From Brasenia schreberi (taxonomy: Eukaryota > Streptophyta > Magnoliopsida > Nymphaeales > Cabombaceae): a stretch of DNA of 64,000 nucleotides. A program made the position numbers and the translations under genes. Each line of letters starts with the position of its first letter. The stretch's first letter is position 1. The DNA lies in the NCBI GenBank assembly GCA_036023115.1, contig JAYKKT010000064.1, forward strand, positions 7,572,501-7,636,500. The letters run 5' to 3'. The notes under the pieces are model-generated. The model saw only the letters and a program-made list of their open reading frames with translations. It did not search any database and had not been told where the DNA came from. Of this stretch, positions 47,001 through 59,254 are shown in pieces.

Positions 47001-50000
47001 TGTTAAACTTACATTAAAAATAAAAACATAAATGTAATAAAATTATTCTACGCACTAAGCATAATAATTAAAAGAACTAATATATATTATACTTATCTGC
47101 CCAAGCATGGTGACTATGGTCCATGACTCCAATCTAATTTGAGCAATGAAACGAAGTATACTTACCAGCAAAAAGATAGAATAATGTCATGGTGGACTAG
47201 TGGACCAATATACCAATTAATCAAAATATTTATAATATGTTTTAAGCAACAACTTCAGCATGCATCAAATATAACAACTAACAACTTAACAAATAACAAG
47301 TCCAAAACATAGCATTCATCAAGAATGAAGTGTGATTATAATATTCACTTAATTGTTTAAGATAAACTAAAAAACTACAACAACAACAACAACAACAAAG
47401 CCTTTTCCCATACTAAACGGGGTCGGCTACATGCATTCTTTGTTTCCAGAGATCCCTATCGTGTGCCATGTTAGCAGTTAACTCACAATAAGCTAGATCA
47501 TTCTTTATTGTTTCTTTCCAACACTTTTGTGGTCGTCCTCTAGCTCTTTTAATACTTTCCAAATTTAGTTTTTTATACCTTCTTAGAAGTTCTTCTTTTG
47601 ATCTTCTTTCTATATGTCCAAACCATCTTAAACGACATTATCTCATTTTATCCTCTATTAGTGCCACTCCTAATTTGTTTCTAATAACCTCATTATGTAT
47701 ACGGTCTTTTCTTGTATGACTACTCATCCATCTCAACATCTTCATTTATGTCACAGACATCTTTTGTACATGTTGATGATTAACTGCCCAACACTCATAA
47801 CCATAAAACATGGCAGGTCTAATTGTTGCTCTATAATATTTACCTTTTAACTTTAATGGTATCTTCTTATCACAAAGAATACCTGATGCTCCTCTCCATT
47901 TTAACCAACCATCATTAATTCTATGCGTAATATCACCATCAATTCTTCCATCACTCTGAAAAATTGACCCTAGGTATTTAAAACTTTCTTTTTGAGGGAT
48001 GCAATGTGTGCCAATTTTAATTTCTATGTCCTCTAAAGTAACCAAATGATCAAACTTACATTCCATATATTTTGTCTTTGTTCTACTAAGTCGGAGGCCT
48101 TTGCTTTCTAATGTTTCTCTCCATAGTTCCAATTTTCTATTAACATTTTCCTTAGACTCCTCCACTAATACAATGTCATATGCAAATAACATACACCAAG
48201 GTACTTCATCTTGAATATGTTTCGTTAACTCATCAATCACCATTATAAATAAGTATGGACTTCAAGTTGATCCTTGATGTATCCCAATATTAACTTCAAA
48301 GAAGTCTGTCATTCCTTCATGAGTCCTCACACATGTTTTTGCACCATCATACATGTCTTTTATAAGGTTAATGTATGTCAATGGGATACCTCTTTTTTCC
48401 AAAGTTCTTAAAAGAACCTCCCTCGGTACTCTATCATAAACTTTTTCTAGATCAATAAATATCATGTGAAGGTCTTTCTTTTTTGCTCTAAATTGTTCTA
48501 TAAGACGTCTCAAAAGGTGAATCGCTTCAATAATAGATCTGCCTGGCATGAATCCAAATTGGTTCTCTGTTGTACTTGATACTTGTCTTAACCTACGTTC
48601 GATAATTCTTTAACTTGATACCTCAATAATTCGCACAATTTTGAATGTCTCCCTTCTTTTTATATATGGGTATAAGTGTACTTGCTCTCCATTCCTCGGG
48701 CATTTTTGGTTTTTTCATATTTCATTAAATAGTCTTGTGAGCCAAGTGATTCCTATATCTCCTAGTATTTTCCAAACTTTTATAGGAATATTATCTGGTC
48801 CTACCGATTTACCACCCTTCTTATGTTTAAGAGCCTCTTTGATTTCATTCTTTTGAATACATCGGTAGAAATTGTGGTTTATATACTTTTTTGATTTGGC
48901 TAACTCTCCTAAGCTAATACTAACATATTTATTTTCATTAAAAAGCTTATAAAAATAGTTTTTTCATCTATTTCTTATATCATCATTTGCCACTAGAATT
49001 TTTTCATCCTCATCCTTGATGCATCTAACATAATTAAGATCTTTAGTTTTTTTATCTCTAGCCCTAGCTATCTTAAAAATCTCTCACTCACCCTCTTTTG
49101 AGTTGAGTTTTTATATAAATCCTCCCAAATTTTATCTTTTGCTTCACTTACGGTCTTTTTTGCTTCCTTCTTTGCTTTCTTATAAGCCTCTAAAGTTTCA
49201 CTAGTTTTCTTAGCATAATGTAATTTGTAACATACCCTCTTTGCTTTGATTTTTTTTTGCACTACTTCACTCCACCACCAAGTTTCTTTTTGTGCCGGTA
49301 CACCTCCCTTAGATACACCTAAGACATTTTTCGCCACTTTCCTAATATGTATAGCCATATTGTTCCACATATCACAGGGTGTACCAACATAATTCCAAAC
49401 ATCTCCTTGAAGGACTTTCTATTTAAATATATCTTCTTTCTCGCTTTTGAGGTTCCACCATTTAATCTGAATAGCTCGATGCACTCTTTTCTTCTTTGTC
49501 CATAGTTGTCTTTATACTATCTTCTAGTCCTATTGGGGTGCGTAAGCACAAACTATATTCAAAACCTCTGCTCCTAACACTAATTTCAACGTCATGATTC
49601 GGTCACCATATCGTTGCATGTCTACTACACTATCCTTTAAATCTTTATTTATGATAATACCAACTCCGTTTCGAGCCTTTTTTTTACCTGAGTACCATAA
49701 TTTAAAACCAGTATCCTCTATCTCCTTTGCTTTTTCTCCAACCCATTTTGAATATTGTAAACATAGAATATGAATCTTTCTCCGAATCATAGTATCTACC
49801 ACCTCGATTAGCTTATTGGTATTCCAAGAACCACTACAAATCTTATTATCTAGGACTAGCTTCCTTACTCCCCACATCCGTCCATAATAAAAATGCGGAG
49901 ACCCTCTCTGCAAATTATTCACTACATTCGAGCGACAATGTAGCGGGACTAACTTCTTTACCCACACCCGTCCATGATGTAGGAATCCTCTCTGCAATTG

Positions 50001-53000
50001 ATTCACTACATTCGGGCGAAAATATAGTGGCCCTTGCTTATTTATTACTGCATTCGGGCTCTGCAACACGTCGCTAGGCGGGGATGCCCCAAAGCAATGC
50101 TCATAATTTTTGTAATCCATGTTATAAAATCCGACAAAGTTTTATGTTTACTGTCGGAAGCCTAACACAACCCTCCTTTATCCGGGCTTGGGACCGGCAA
50201 TACAAGGGTGATCCCTTACATGGGCGTAGTTAAGATAAACTAAAAAACTATTCTATAATAAACTAATCATGTTCATTCATTATCAAACGAATACAGGTCC
50301 TCTTCCTCTTCGTTTGTTTCTTCAAAACTAAATTCTTCTTCTTCATCTTCCATAGGCATCTTATTCTTTCACTTGTTTTGCCTTCTTTATCGCTTTTGTG
50401 TCCTTGATCTTTTATATACAACTCTCCTTTTTGATGCTTCGGATGCCATATCAATATTTTGCCATGTAAGTAAATCATCGCCACCAACAAACTCATCATC
50501 AATAGCATATTCATCATGATCTTTAACTGATGCCAACATGCCGGATTAGAAACCGAATACTAATTATACTGTTAGTGTCGGTGCCACTACTACCACTTCC
50601 ACTAGCACTTGAACAACAAGCAGTTGCACTAGTTGATGATTCTATACTCACTATAATAAAAATCAGAATAATAAATTATAAAAAGTAGAAAAATAAATCA
50701 AGAGGTTAGTATGAAATAACTTGATGAAGAGAGAATTCGAAGAACAGAGAAAGAAAGCAAATAAGGCAGCGATAAAGAAAGAGAGAGAAAACAAAGTACT
50801 TAGAGAAGTCGATGATAAGGAGCATAGTTACCCACCAAAGAGAGAAAGGGAGAAGTCAATGATCACAAGTGCACTTGCCCACCATAGAGAGAAAAAAGGG
50901 AGAGAGAGAGAGAAGATGGTTAGGAGTATAGTCACTCATTAGAGAGAGAAAGGGTGAGAGAGAGAAGTCGATCGCCCACCAAAAAATAGAGAAAGAGAGA
51001 GAAAAGTAGCGTTGAAGGAAGGCAAAGAGCAACGTAGCTGGAGGTGGCCATCGACGGAGAGAGCAGGAGCATAGACGGGAGAGAGGGGCACACATAGGAG
51101 AGAGAGACTTATATTAAGTTTGGATTGGGTCGATCCAATGGATATCGGATCAACCCGACTCAGTGAACCGTTATACCGCTATAGCAGACTGTGCGCTATA
51201 GCATTTTTTGGTCCGCAATAGTAGCCGCTATAGCGCACTGTTAACTACATAGGCATATAGTGGTCATAATTGCATCCTTATACTGTTCTAACAAAAGATT
51301 AAACTAATAGTTGATCTTTGGTTTGATCATGTGGTTAGACTATAACTAAAAAAATCTTTCCAATCTTTCTTTTAACTTGATTCATTGTTATTTTACTTGT
51401 AAACTCTCTTGTTACAAATGGTAAATTCATCTTGGGTTGGATCTTTCAGGGTTATCAGGATCTCTCCTTTTGCGAACAGGTTGTCGATGGATGCCCCACC
51501 AGCCATTCAAAAGCTCAGATGTTTAGCCAATTATGAAGCTCTAAGATTTTCGAAGCCAATCACCGCTTTTGCTGAAACATTGGTTAATCGTATGAAAATG
51601 CATAGCATAAACAATGATGGGAAATATGTTGCTGTACATCTGAGATTCGAGAAGGTTTTTATTAATCGTGTGCACAAATGGATGTAGAAATATGCTTGCA
51701 AGTATTCAACCATGTGAAAAGTTCCTAATTCATCCAAGTGTGGTCTTTGATTTTAATGCAGGATATGGTGGCTTTCTCATGCTGTATATATGATGGTGGT
51801 AAGAAAGAAAAGTTAGATATGGATGCTGCAAGAGAAAAAGGTTGGCATGGGAAGTTTACAAGGCGTGGGCGTGTAATAAGGCCTGGTGCAAATCGATTGA
51901 GTGGAAAATGTCCTCTTACACCCTTGGAGGTACAATTCTGCTCGTGATCTTTTTGTGGTTGGCTACCCCTCAGCTTTTGACTTACTCTTTTCTGTGGGTT
52001 GCCAGTAATCGTTTCTTTGAGCTTAGAATTTTATGCAGAAAACATGATATGAGTATAATTTGCAACATATGAAGCTCACATTCACTTAGTGAAATTTATA
52101 TGCATAGGGAGGATAAAGAGCATTTCCATTGGTAGAGTTCGGGCTCACCTTAATGTCTACTTGGATGTACATGAATAGTATGTATGTGAGGCTGTTTCTT
52201 CTCCCCCAAAAGGAAAACGGAAGAAAAAACATTTTCAAGGTCATGGCAGATGGTTGCATAGTTATCTTCTTGATGAGTTAATTTTGGTGGCTGGACTTGA
52301 AAATTTCTGTTCCAGTAAAGGCTTGAATGATGATGTTCTATCTGCTTCTGATGCTCTATTTTTAGCAGAAAAACAATGAACCATGTATACCTTGGCTTCA
52401 ATCTATAGATGCTTATGCTTACCTTCTGTACATCTTTTTTCTTTTCTGCAGGTTGGATTGATGCTTAGAGGCATGGGGTTTGGTAATACAACATCTATCT
52501 ATTTGGCATCAGGAAAGATCTATGAGTCTGAGAGAACAATGGTTCCTCTAAGACAAATGTTCCCGCTTTTGCACACTAAGGACACATTGGCCTCACCTGA
52601 GGAGCTTGCACCGTTTAAAGTATGATGTTTTATGCCTTCACTGTATTATATCTTTCGACATTTCTACTCTGGTATTTCTATTAGGTTAGTTTTAAGCATT
52701 GATGCTGTCTTATATGCTACATACCCTGTATACTGATCACTTTTATGTCTAATTTATGTGCTGAATTCCCAGAAATATTCATCTAGGATGGCAGCAATCG
52801 ATTACAGTGTTTGTCTTCACAGCGAAGTGTTTGTAACAACTCAAGGTGGAAACTTTCCTCATTTTCAGATGGGTCATAGGCGTTACTTATATGGTGGTCA
52901 TGCCAAGACTATCAGGCCTGACAAGAGGAAGTTGGCTTTGTTGCTATCTAATCCGAATATAGGGTATCTGTCCATCTATGACCTGATATTTTGTTTTACA

Positions 53001-53706
53001 TTCAACCTTCTGCAATTATCCTTCGTTTATTCTTTTGAAGCTTGTTAAGAAAGTCATGTTTCTGTTCTTTCGGGTGCATGTGTTTGATCTGCTAATTCTC
53101 ATTGTTCCTTGTACTTCTTATCTGTTTTATACTGGTACTTGTGAGCATAGAAACTTATAATGGATTTATGGGAGTATTTCTAGAAGGGACTGATTTAATA
53201 CTTCATATTGCTAATATTTGATTTTGGAGTGGAAAGCAGAAGTCCTGTTTGTTGGGTCTGGTAGTCACTCTTTGAGGTGGATCAACAGCAGAATTATCAC
53301 TCCATAAATCCATGCTCCGATTCCATTTACCACATGCTTTATGAACTTGTATTTTTTATGTGTTCTGGTCTTTGAAATTGCTGATATACTCCTCTCTAAA
53401 GTCTTCGTGCCTCTGATGCAGTATCAGAGGTTTTTTTGTTTGCCTGGTTTATTTATTTGAGATGATGGCCTATACTTGTCTAATTGATTGGTACAAAATT
53501 TATATATTTTAGTTGATCGAGCTCTTGATGCTTTTGCATATATTGTTTTTGTGTGGTGCAGGTGGAAGACTTTCAAGAAGCAAATGGCTAGCATGAGGTC
53601 CCATAGTGATGCAAAAGGTGTGGAAATAAGAAGACCAAATGATTCAATATACACCTTCCCGTGTCCTGATTGCATGTGTAGATTTAACAAGACGGAGGTT
53701 CCTTAG
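35097..53706 (+). CDS. Plant O-fucosyltransferase family protein (GT106-type)
   Basis: Ten exons join in frame to 560 aa: 35097-35477, 38712-38781, 39503-39570, 39664-39752, 46166-46363, 51450-51654, 51762-51929, 52452-52619, 52773-52963 and 53562-53706. All introns are GT-AG. An arginine/proline-rich cytosolic tail precedes one hydrophobic anchor (about residues 70-92, [16 protein letters not shown]), which predicts a type II Golgi protein. Landmarks follow the family: [68 protein letters not shown] (the HxRxE-like core), [50 protein letters not shown] and [15 protein letters not shown]. Family enzymes transfer fucose or related sugars from nucleotide sugars; the acceptor is unknown here. 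Introns 1, 4 and 5 are 3.2, 6.4 and 5.1 kb; 4 and 5 are swollen by transposons. Confidence 0.93.
35478..38711 (+). other. Intron 1 of the O-fucosyltransferase gene
   Basis: This 3.2-kb intron starts GTTAGT and ends TTCCAG. I find no transposon with clear ends and no coding domain in it. The open frame at 37798-38112 has no recognisable family. Confidence 0.6.
41105..41148 (+). mobile_element. 44-bp RTE LINE insertion with target duplication
   Basis: The insert reads TTGTATGGGAAAAGGCTTAG followed by a TTG-repeat tail, which is the extreme 3' end of the RTE family in this window, here on the plus strand. A perfect 14-bp duplication ATATAACAATTTGA flanks it (41091-41104 and 41149-41162). It lies in intron 4 of the O-fucosyltransferase gene. 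Confidence 0.92.
42112..42303 (+). repeat. Degenerate tandem repeat, about 65-85 bp unit, three copies
   Basis: GGAGTTATTA, then GTTAGAGT or a variant, CAAGCA and ATTTATTA recur three times, separated by CTTAGAATTC words. The array lies between the outer hAT-like left end and the inner hAT-like element; the inner element inserted into the third copy. Confidence 0.7.
42312..42815. mobile_element. Inner hAT-like non-autonomous element (504 bp)
   Basis: Terminal repeats CAGTGTTGTTCATATCG (left) and TAGTGTTGTGTGTATCG (right, inverted) match at 14 of 17 positions. A perfect 8-bp target duplication AGTAGAGT lies at 42304-42311 and 42816-42823. The 8-bp duplication and the YAGNGTT ends are hallmarks of the hAT superfamily. 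GATAC/GTATC words crowd the right 150 bp. It carries no coding sequence. Same family as the outer element. Confidence 0.88.
42984..44626 (-). mobile_element. Rearranged RTE LINE
   Basis: This is the same family and orientation as 15734-19021. The 3' end and C-terminal region are present (42984-43493). Then about 0.78 kb of reverse transcriptase is missing at 43493/43494. A foreign stretch of about 325 bp occupies 43561-43885. The element resumes to about 44626, reaching the region between polymerase and endonuclease. No target duplication was found. Confidence 0.85.
47378..50229 (-). mobile_element. RTE LINE copy with endonuclease deletion
   Basis: A 2.85-kb element is flanked by a perfect 21-bp target duplication (47357-47377 and 50230-50250). 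Both the 5' leader and the 3' end with a CAA-repeat tail (TTG on its sense strand) are present. Compared with the copy at 15734-19021 it lacks about 390 bp covering the endonuclease C-terminus (junction near 49507). Its polymerase has FAYD in place of FADD at about 48178, so a catalytic Asp is lost. Further stops are present. Confidence 0.93.
50273..50540 (-). pseudogene. Possible hAT transposase C-terminal tail
   Basis: The minus strand reads [20 protein letters not shown] then SEASKRR, and after two stops [16 protein letters not shown] to a terminal stop at 50273-50275. Plant hAT transposases often end with an acidic tail around DDLTWxxVxxAS, so this fits the element it lies in. No hAT dimerisation domain or zinc finger is seen. 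The assignment rests on this short motif and on the flanking terminal repeats. Confidence 0.35.
50720..51110 (+). repeat. GAGAGA-rich degenerate minisatellite
   Basis: Purine-rich units of the form CCCACCAnAGAGAGAAAGGGAGAGAAGTCGATG recur imperfectly about four times. The Lys/Glu/Arg-rich open frame across it follows from composition. Confidence 0.6.
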
Positions 53707-55330
53707 TCACGCAACTTACCCCTGATGTTGGTTCCTCGATTGTGATCTTGCCAACTTCCCATCTCTAACACATTCATTCTATCATTGGCCGAAATTTTGC
53801 TCCATTCTTTGATTCCCTTTTTAACCAACCCATGGCACTTAGAGATTCAGCTTAGAGATTTTGTTGGAGCATATTGCTCTGCTCTCGTCTGAGCTTAGGG
53901 AGACAGCAAGGCTGGTGTATATGTTAGAAAAGAAAGAATATTGCAGTTAGTGTTTTGGTGTAATGCAAGTTTTGGCTGGTGCTGGCAGTTGTACAATTAT
54001 CCATTGGGCGGCAACAGTATTGTTTTCTCTGTTTGCAGCCTCAGTTTTTTGCTGGTTTTTGTGCCTGAGTTGTCAGGCCACACATGATTTGTAAAAAGGA
54101 ATTATTATCATCGTTTGAGAAAATGAGTTACCATTCTTTTCACTGATGATCATCTTCCAGTCATTGTTTGAATTGAAATCTATTGGAATGTGATTTGGAT
54201 CCTTCATTTTACTGTTCCTTTATACCATCATCCAAGTATTTTTTGTTATATCAGGAACTTTAAATTGTTACCCTGGAACATCATGTGAGAAATTGTGGGC
54301 GTTTGATGATTTTTATGTTAACTTCGTTAATAATGAAATCAGCTGTCAATTTTTCTTTGGTTACCTTTGTTGGAGAAATTGCCCTGATTGCAGAATCTGA
54401 TTGAGTGTATTGTGTATGATTGGCATTTATTGTTAATCAGGACAGTACGGTATCATCGTCGTAGTCTCTGGCAGGCTGGTCTATTTCTTGATTTCTGGTC
54501 TAGTTCAAGTGATTATGGAAAGTTAGGATGGCGAGGAAGGTTGCTCCACTTATTTTGTTTCAAAGTTTTGCTTCTTGTATGTGTCACTTCTTTGAACTAT
54601 TATAATGTATGCAACTTCCTTTAACTGTTCTAAGTTTTGGTTGGTAATGGTAAGCAGATTCCCAATTGGAAACCAAAGGGGCATCCTTTTTACTGTTTAA
54701 AGGTTGGTTCAGGAATAGATCTTCTGAAACTTCGCTGACTTCATATTGCAGTTCACATTTGTGCAGGAACTGAATCAACCGTCTGTTGCTATGTTCTAGG
54801 ATGTTAGAGTTCATAACTAATGGAATACGCCGAGGAGACCAAACTTCGCCGACTTGTTAGAGAACCAAGTCAGTTCATCCCGAGACTTCGTAGGCTTAAT
54901 TTGAAGGATTAACTCTCCCGAAATGAGACGAAGGTGTGGCTTACCATCTCAGCATTTCACTCGTCATTCTGCTATAAGAATTGCTACAGAAAAATGAAAG
55001 AACCACTAGAGATCTGTTCTTGGGAGATTTTGAAAGGATAACCAGTTGGTAACCGAAGGATCCAATGCAATGTGAATTCATTCCCATCTCCGACCTTCCA
55101 GCATAGCCCTCTACAATACCTTCTTTCTCTCCGATAGACCAAACCATGCCCATGATAGTACGACAAATAGGGGCTGTATTAAGTATGCAAAAGATTATTG
55201 GCGTTTGAAAGCTTTAAAAAATAGAGTGCTCTTTTTTAATTGGCCTCCAACTTTGTTTATTAATTAATGCCTATGGGGTTACTTTAGTGGAACTAAAGTA
55301 GAACCATCAGTGGACTCTACTTTAGAACAA
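53707..55330. other. 3' flank of the O-fucosyltransferase gene and intergenic
   Basis: It should include the 3' UTR; I could not fix a poly(A) site. No domain-bearing frame was found. Confidence 0.5.
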
Positions 55331-55333
55331 GAC

Positions 55334-57180
55334 GAAGAGTATGAAGGACATAGAACAATTTTATTGATCCTCATAAATAATGTTAGTGATCATATACGAG
55401 ATACCTTATCAGATTTTAGTGCAAAGTGATTTGGCCCATAGGATGGCCATTAGAGATAAAAAAATATTGATCACAATGAAGACTTTTGGAATCAACTTCG
55501 TGCCTATGAGATAAAATGTACACATTGTCTCAATTCAAGGGAATGTAAACAAAATGAAGACTTTGTCTACCAATTGTTTACAAGACTAAGAGGAATTTGA
55601 AGGAGTACAATCTACTCTTATTAAAAGAAAACCTTTTTCAACTAAAGAAGAGGTTTTTGCATATCTATTGTTGGCAGAAACAAGATTTAAAGATACCAAA
55701 TTACAAAAAGAATCTTTATTAGCTGCTTCTAGACTTGGAACTAATATTCGACCGTATCGACCTCCACATTTCAAGCAAGAAGGATCTAGCAATGTGAGAA
55801 ATGATGTAACTTGTTTTTACTACAAAGAAACAGGTCACATAATAAAGAGGTGTTCGAAATTTAAGAAAAAGGTTGTTTTTCATCAAGACCAAAACTTCAC
55901 TCTTCGAGAACTCGAAGATAAAATGAAGCAACTCGAAGATCAGTTGAAAGAAAAAACATTCATTAGCGTGGCATGTTCTACTACTTTTGGTGGGACCAAA
56001 GGTATGAAATCCTTGTTGCTTGATTCTTGAGCCTCTTTTCATATGATGTGATGAAAATCTCTTAAACGTGCAAAAAAAAATTGACTCTTGTGTTTTTATT
56101 GTTTATGGAACAAAATTAAATGTTGATAAAATAAAAAATCTTTAAATACAAATTTTAAGTTTCAAAAATTAGTTGAGTTTCAAATATCTTATGATGGGTG
56201 TGTAGTGACCTTCTCATCTAAATGTTGCATTGTTCAGGATCGTTTCTCGAATATGATGATTGGATGTGGCCATAGAGAAGGAGGTGCCTATGTGATAAAT
56301 TATCTACATACTCAAAACTCGGGATATTGTAATGTTTTGTCAAATAGTGGACTCTTGTGGTACAAGAGATTGGGACATTTAAACATTCAAAAGATGCATG
56401 AATACTCTTCGATTGGGATAAAAATAGTGAAAATTTCTTTTGGAAAGATTGTTTACTTGGTAAAACGAAAAGACTTTCTTTTTTGAAAAAAACATCTACT
56501 ACAACAAAATCTTTTGAACTTATACACTCGGATATGTGGGGACGTGCTCCTCTCATATCAAAAGGAGGAGTTTCATATTACGCAGTCTTTATTGACGATT
56601 TCACTAGATATATGTGGAGATATCTGCTAAAGGCAAAATCCGAAGTGTTTAAAAAATTTGTTAATTTTTACATTATTATCAAAAACCAATTTGATTTGTA
56701 TATTAAAATCTTTCGGACTTACTCTTAAAGAGAATTTATCTCAAAGGAATTTGAAACCTATCTTGAAAATCATGGCATTCTTCATCAAACATCTTACACT
56801 AGAACACCTCAACAAAACGGTATTGCCAAATGAAAACATAGACACATTGTTGAAACCACCATGATATTGTTAGTATCTAGTGGGGTTGCAAAAAATCTAT
56901 GGCGAGAAGTTGTGATGACATTGGTTTATTCAATTAATAGGATGTCATCCTTTGTATTGCAAAATGTTTCACCCTTCAAAATTTTATTTAAAACCACTCC
57001 TAACTATTCTCATTTAAAAGTTTTTGGATGCAAATGTTTTGTTCTAACACATATAGAAGACAAATTATGATGTTATTAAATGTGTCTTTATAGGATATAG
57101 TATAAACAAGAAAGGATATAAATGTTAAAAATGATAAATTGTATGTTTCTAGAATGTTAAATTTTATGAACAGGAGTACT
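55334..57180 (+). mobile_element. Decayed Ty1/copia fragment (gag to integrase)
   Basis: Gag remnants (about 55490-55800) are followed by a zinc knuckle CFYYKETGHIIKRC (55812-55853) whose second Cys is Tyr. Then come the protease start LLLDS*ASFHM and integrase blocks (LLWYKRLGHLNIQKMHEYS, LIHSDMWGRAPLI, YAVFIDDFTRYMWRY, TPQQNG-like at about 56800, and FKTTPNYSHLKVFGCKCF). There is no reverse transcriptase or LTR. Stops and frameshifts are frequent. It differs in sequence from the complete copia element, so it is another lineage. Confidence 0.8.
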
Positions 57181-57214
57181 TCTTTGAAAATGACTCAGAT
57201 TTCATTGGAGAAGC

Positions 57215-57440
57215 TCCAACGACACTGATTTCATTTCAGAGGTGTTCTTCAACATCATGTTGGATGGTTGCATATTTACCTTCTTGATGAATCACATTGG
57301 GTGGTCGGACTTGAAAACCATTGCTCTGGTATAAGTTTGAATTCTGACGTTTTATCTGCTTTTGATGCTCTGAATTTTGTGGAGAAATAAGGGACTATGT
57401 CTACCTCGGCTTCAAGCTACAGTTGTTTATGTGTACCTTA
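57215..57440 (+). repeat. Diverged copy of a segment of O-fucosyltransferase intron 7
   Basis: This stretch matches 52230-52440 over about 200 bp. Both translate in part alike: WLHIYLLDESHWVVGLEN here and [18 protein letters not shown] there, followed by DVLSA(F/S)DAL and a stop. The conceptual protein similarity suggests a once-coding module or a mobile repeat, but I do not recognise it. Confidence 0.6.
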
Positions 57441-58435
57441 ATGGAACTAAATGCTCATATTTGTGTGGATCTCCATTTTTTTCTTGCTAAGAACTCAAAT
57501 TCTTGTTTTTCAGGTGAGGAACTTGTACTATCATTAATAGTATCCAGAACAAACATATTTGTAGCTATATGTACCTTTATTGAAAGTAAATGACAAAGAA
57601 AGCAAGAATTTATAATTTAGATGAAATTAGACGGATATTCTTGTTTTGAAAACTCCAACAGCACGCTCATTTATTTACCACGCGAAGCCTTGTACAGTTT
57701 ATACTCAAATAAATGATTGGTGCAGTTCCCAACCTGGGATCTTGCTTCCCCTGCAAACTTACAAACATGTTATATAGGGATTTACCCTTCGTATGAAAGT
57801 AAGTACCGATTAGCTCTATAACCATATTGTCTCCTGTATTAACAGTCTGAAACCAAAAACAGGTGAGAGGCTCATTTGGAAATCATAATTGTTTTAACTG
57901 TTGAGAAAGTTTGTGATACCTATGGTAGAGACGATTGTGTTCGTCATAAACTAATTGGTTTTTCTCTCCTAATCTAGCACAAAGACCCACTAATAATCCA
58001 TGTCATCGACCCATTTAGTAAGAGAGAAGGGTTGGTTTTAGTTACCACTTCTATGTTTTTTTCCTTTGCAAACAAGATCTCCCGTGCTGCATCTGAAGAA
58101 CATGATTTCTTTGGTTAATTAGCTTGAGTGCATGTGTTACTTCTAACAATGGAGCTCAAACTTCTGAGAAACTAAATAAGTTATTGTGGCCTTTGCTAGC
58201 CCAAAGCCTAAGATGGAGAAGCAAATTAATACAAAGGGATCTTCACGAAGGAACTCTGTAGGTTCCTCCGCCTCATCTGTGTGAGCCAAATCGATCAGGC
58301 ATTGTTTTAGCAATGATGTTGAGTTTCCAGGCGACCAAATTTTATAGGGTGGCGAAAACTATGTACTAGAGCTTCCAGATTCATACTATAGTAACTACAC
58401 TTTTTAACTTTTAAAATCTGAGTTCATCCTCACTC
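57441..58435. other. Intergenic, nothing recognised
   Basis: AT-rich sequence with no domain-bearing frame or clear repeat end. Confidence 0.4.
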
Positions 58436-58600
58436 AGGACGTTAAGTCACCTGGCAAGGCTCTCGACTCTACCAGACCGAGGGTGTGAGTTCAATTCCGG
58501 GAGCGTGTACCCTCCCCATTGTAACCAACAAAAGTTTTTCCATCTCAAATGATTGTATTTTGTTGAGCTAAAGGTCCCTGAGGTAGGGTTTAGAGTTGTA
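58436..58600 (+). mobile_element. tRNA-like SINE candidate
   Basis: GTTAAGTCACCTGGCAAGGC resembles an A box. CTCGACTCTACCAGACCGAG could form an anticodon-like hairpin. GAGTTCAATTCC is an exact pol III B box. A non-tRNA body follows. No acceptor stem pairs, so it is not a tRNA gene; no target duplication was found. Confidence 0.45.
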
Positions 58601-59254
58601 TGAGTAACGTCTCAATGGGTGCAAAGCTAACCGGGTTCATTGTGCTCCGACTGTGGATCAGTTCCATGGTGTCCTGGTCTAGCTCTGCTTCCAGCGATGC
58701 AGGTTTGCATCAGGACTAATTTCAGAGTGCTCCGAAGCTGCTTGTTAGCAGGTCTTACCTCCTGGCTTTGCTTTTGATCTTGCAGATGGAGCAGGACTAG
58801 ACTGGGGATGCCATAAGTTGGATAACCATCCATTCTTGTACTATTGTTTTGGATTTGTTTTATTTAAATAAATGGTCTTTTGGTTAGATCTAATGTCATT
58901 AGCAGGATGGGATTTGAGCTCATTTATCAAGTTACCTAGTGTACAAACTTATTTCATCAAAATTACAAGTTCTCCTATAAAGAGATCAGACTTGGAACTG
59001 ATTATGGAAAATTTCTGTTTTTTATTTTTATTTTTTCCCACAATCAGCATGGAGTAACCTTTGTCCACAGTCGGGGTGCGATAAGTTTTGTGTCTCCATG
59101 CATCAATTATGGATTATTTAGGAGGTGAAATTTGCTGAAATTTAGTGTGGCTAAATACGACTGTCTAGTTTGGATAACTCGATGAATTTGATATAAGGCT
59201 CATGTGCTCTTAGTCCTTTTCCAAATTTATATAGACCGAGCAGACTTTGTTTGG

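Larger units (their letters stand above)
46760..51252. mobile_element. hAT-like relic with GCTATAGC-rich ends, split by a LINE
   Basis: The left end CTATGTTATCAATAGCGG and the inverted right end (CTATGTAGTTAACAGTGCGC) share their first bases and then AATAGCGG/GCTATAGCGG-type words. The 8-bp flanks GCATAAAG (46752-46759) and GCATATAG (51253-51260) differ at one position. An hAT-transposase-like tail lies at 50273-50540. The RTE LINE 47378-50229 sits inside. The whole block lies in intron 5 of the O-fucosyltransferase gene. Confidence 0.65.

Noticed and set aside
58436..58520. Possible tRNA gene
   Set aside because: A and B boxes are present, but there is no pairable acceptor stem, so a SINE head is more likely.
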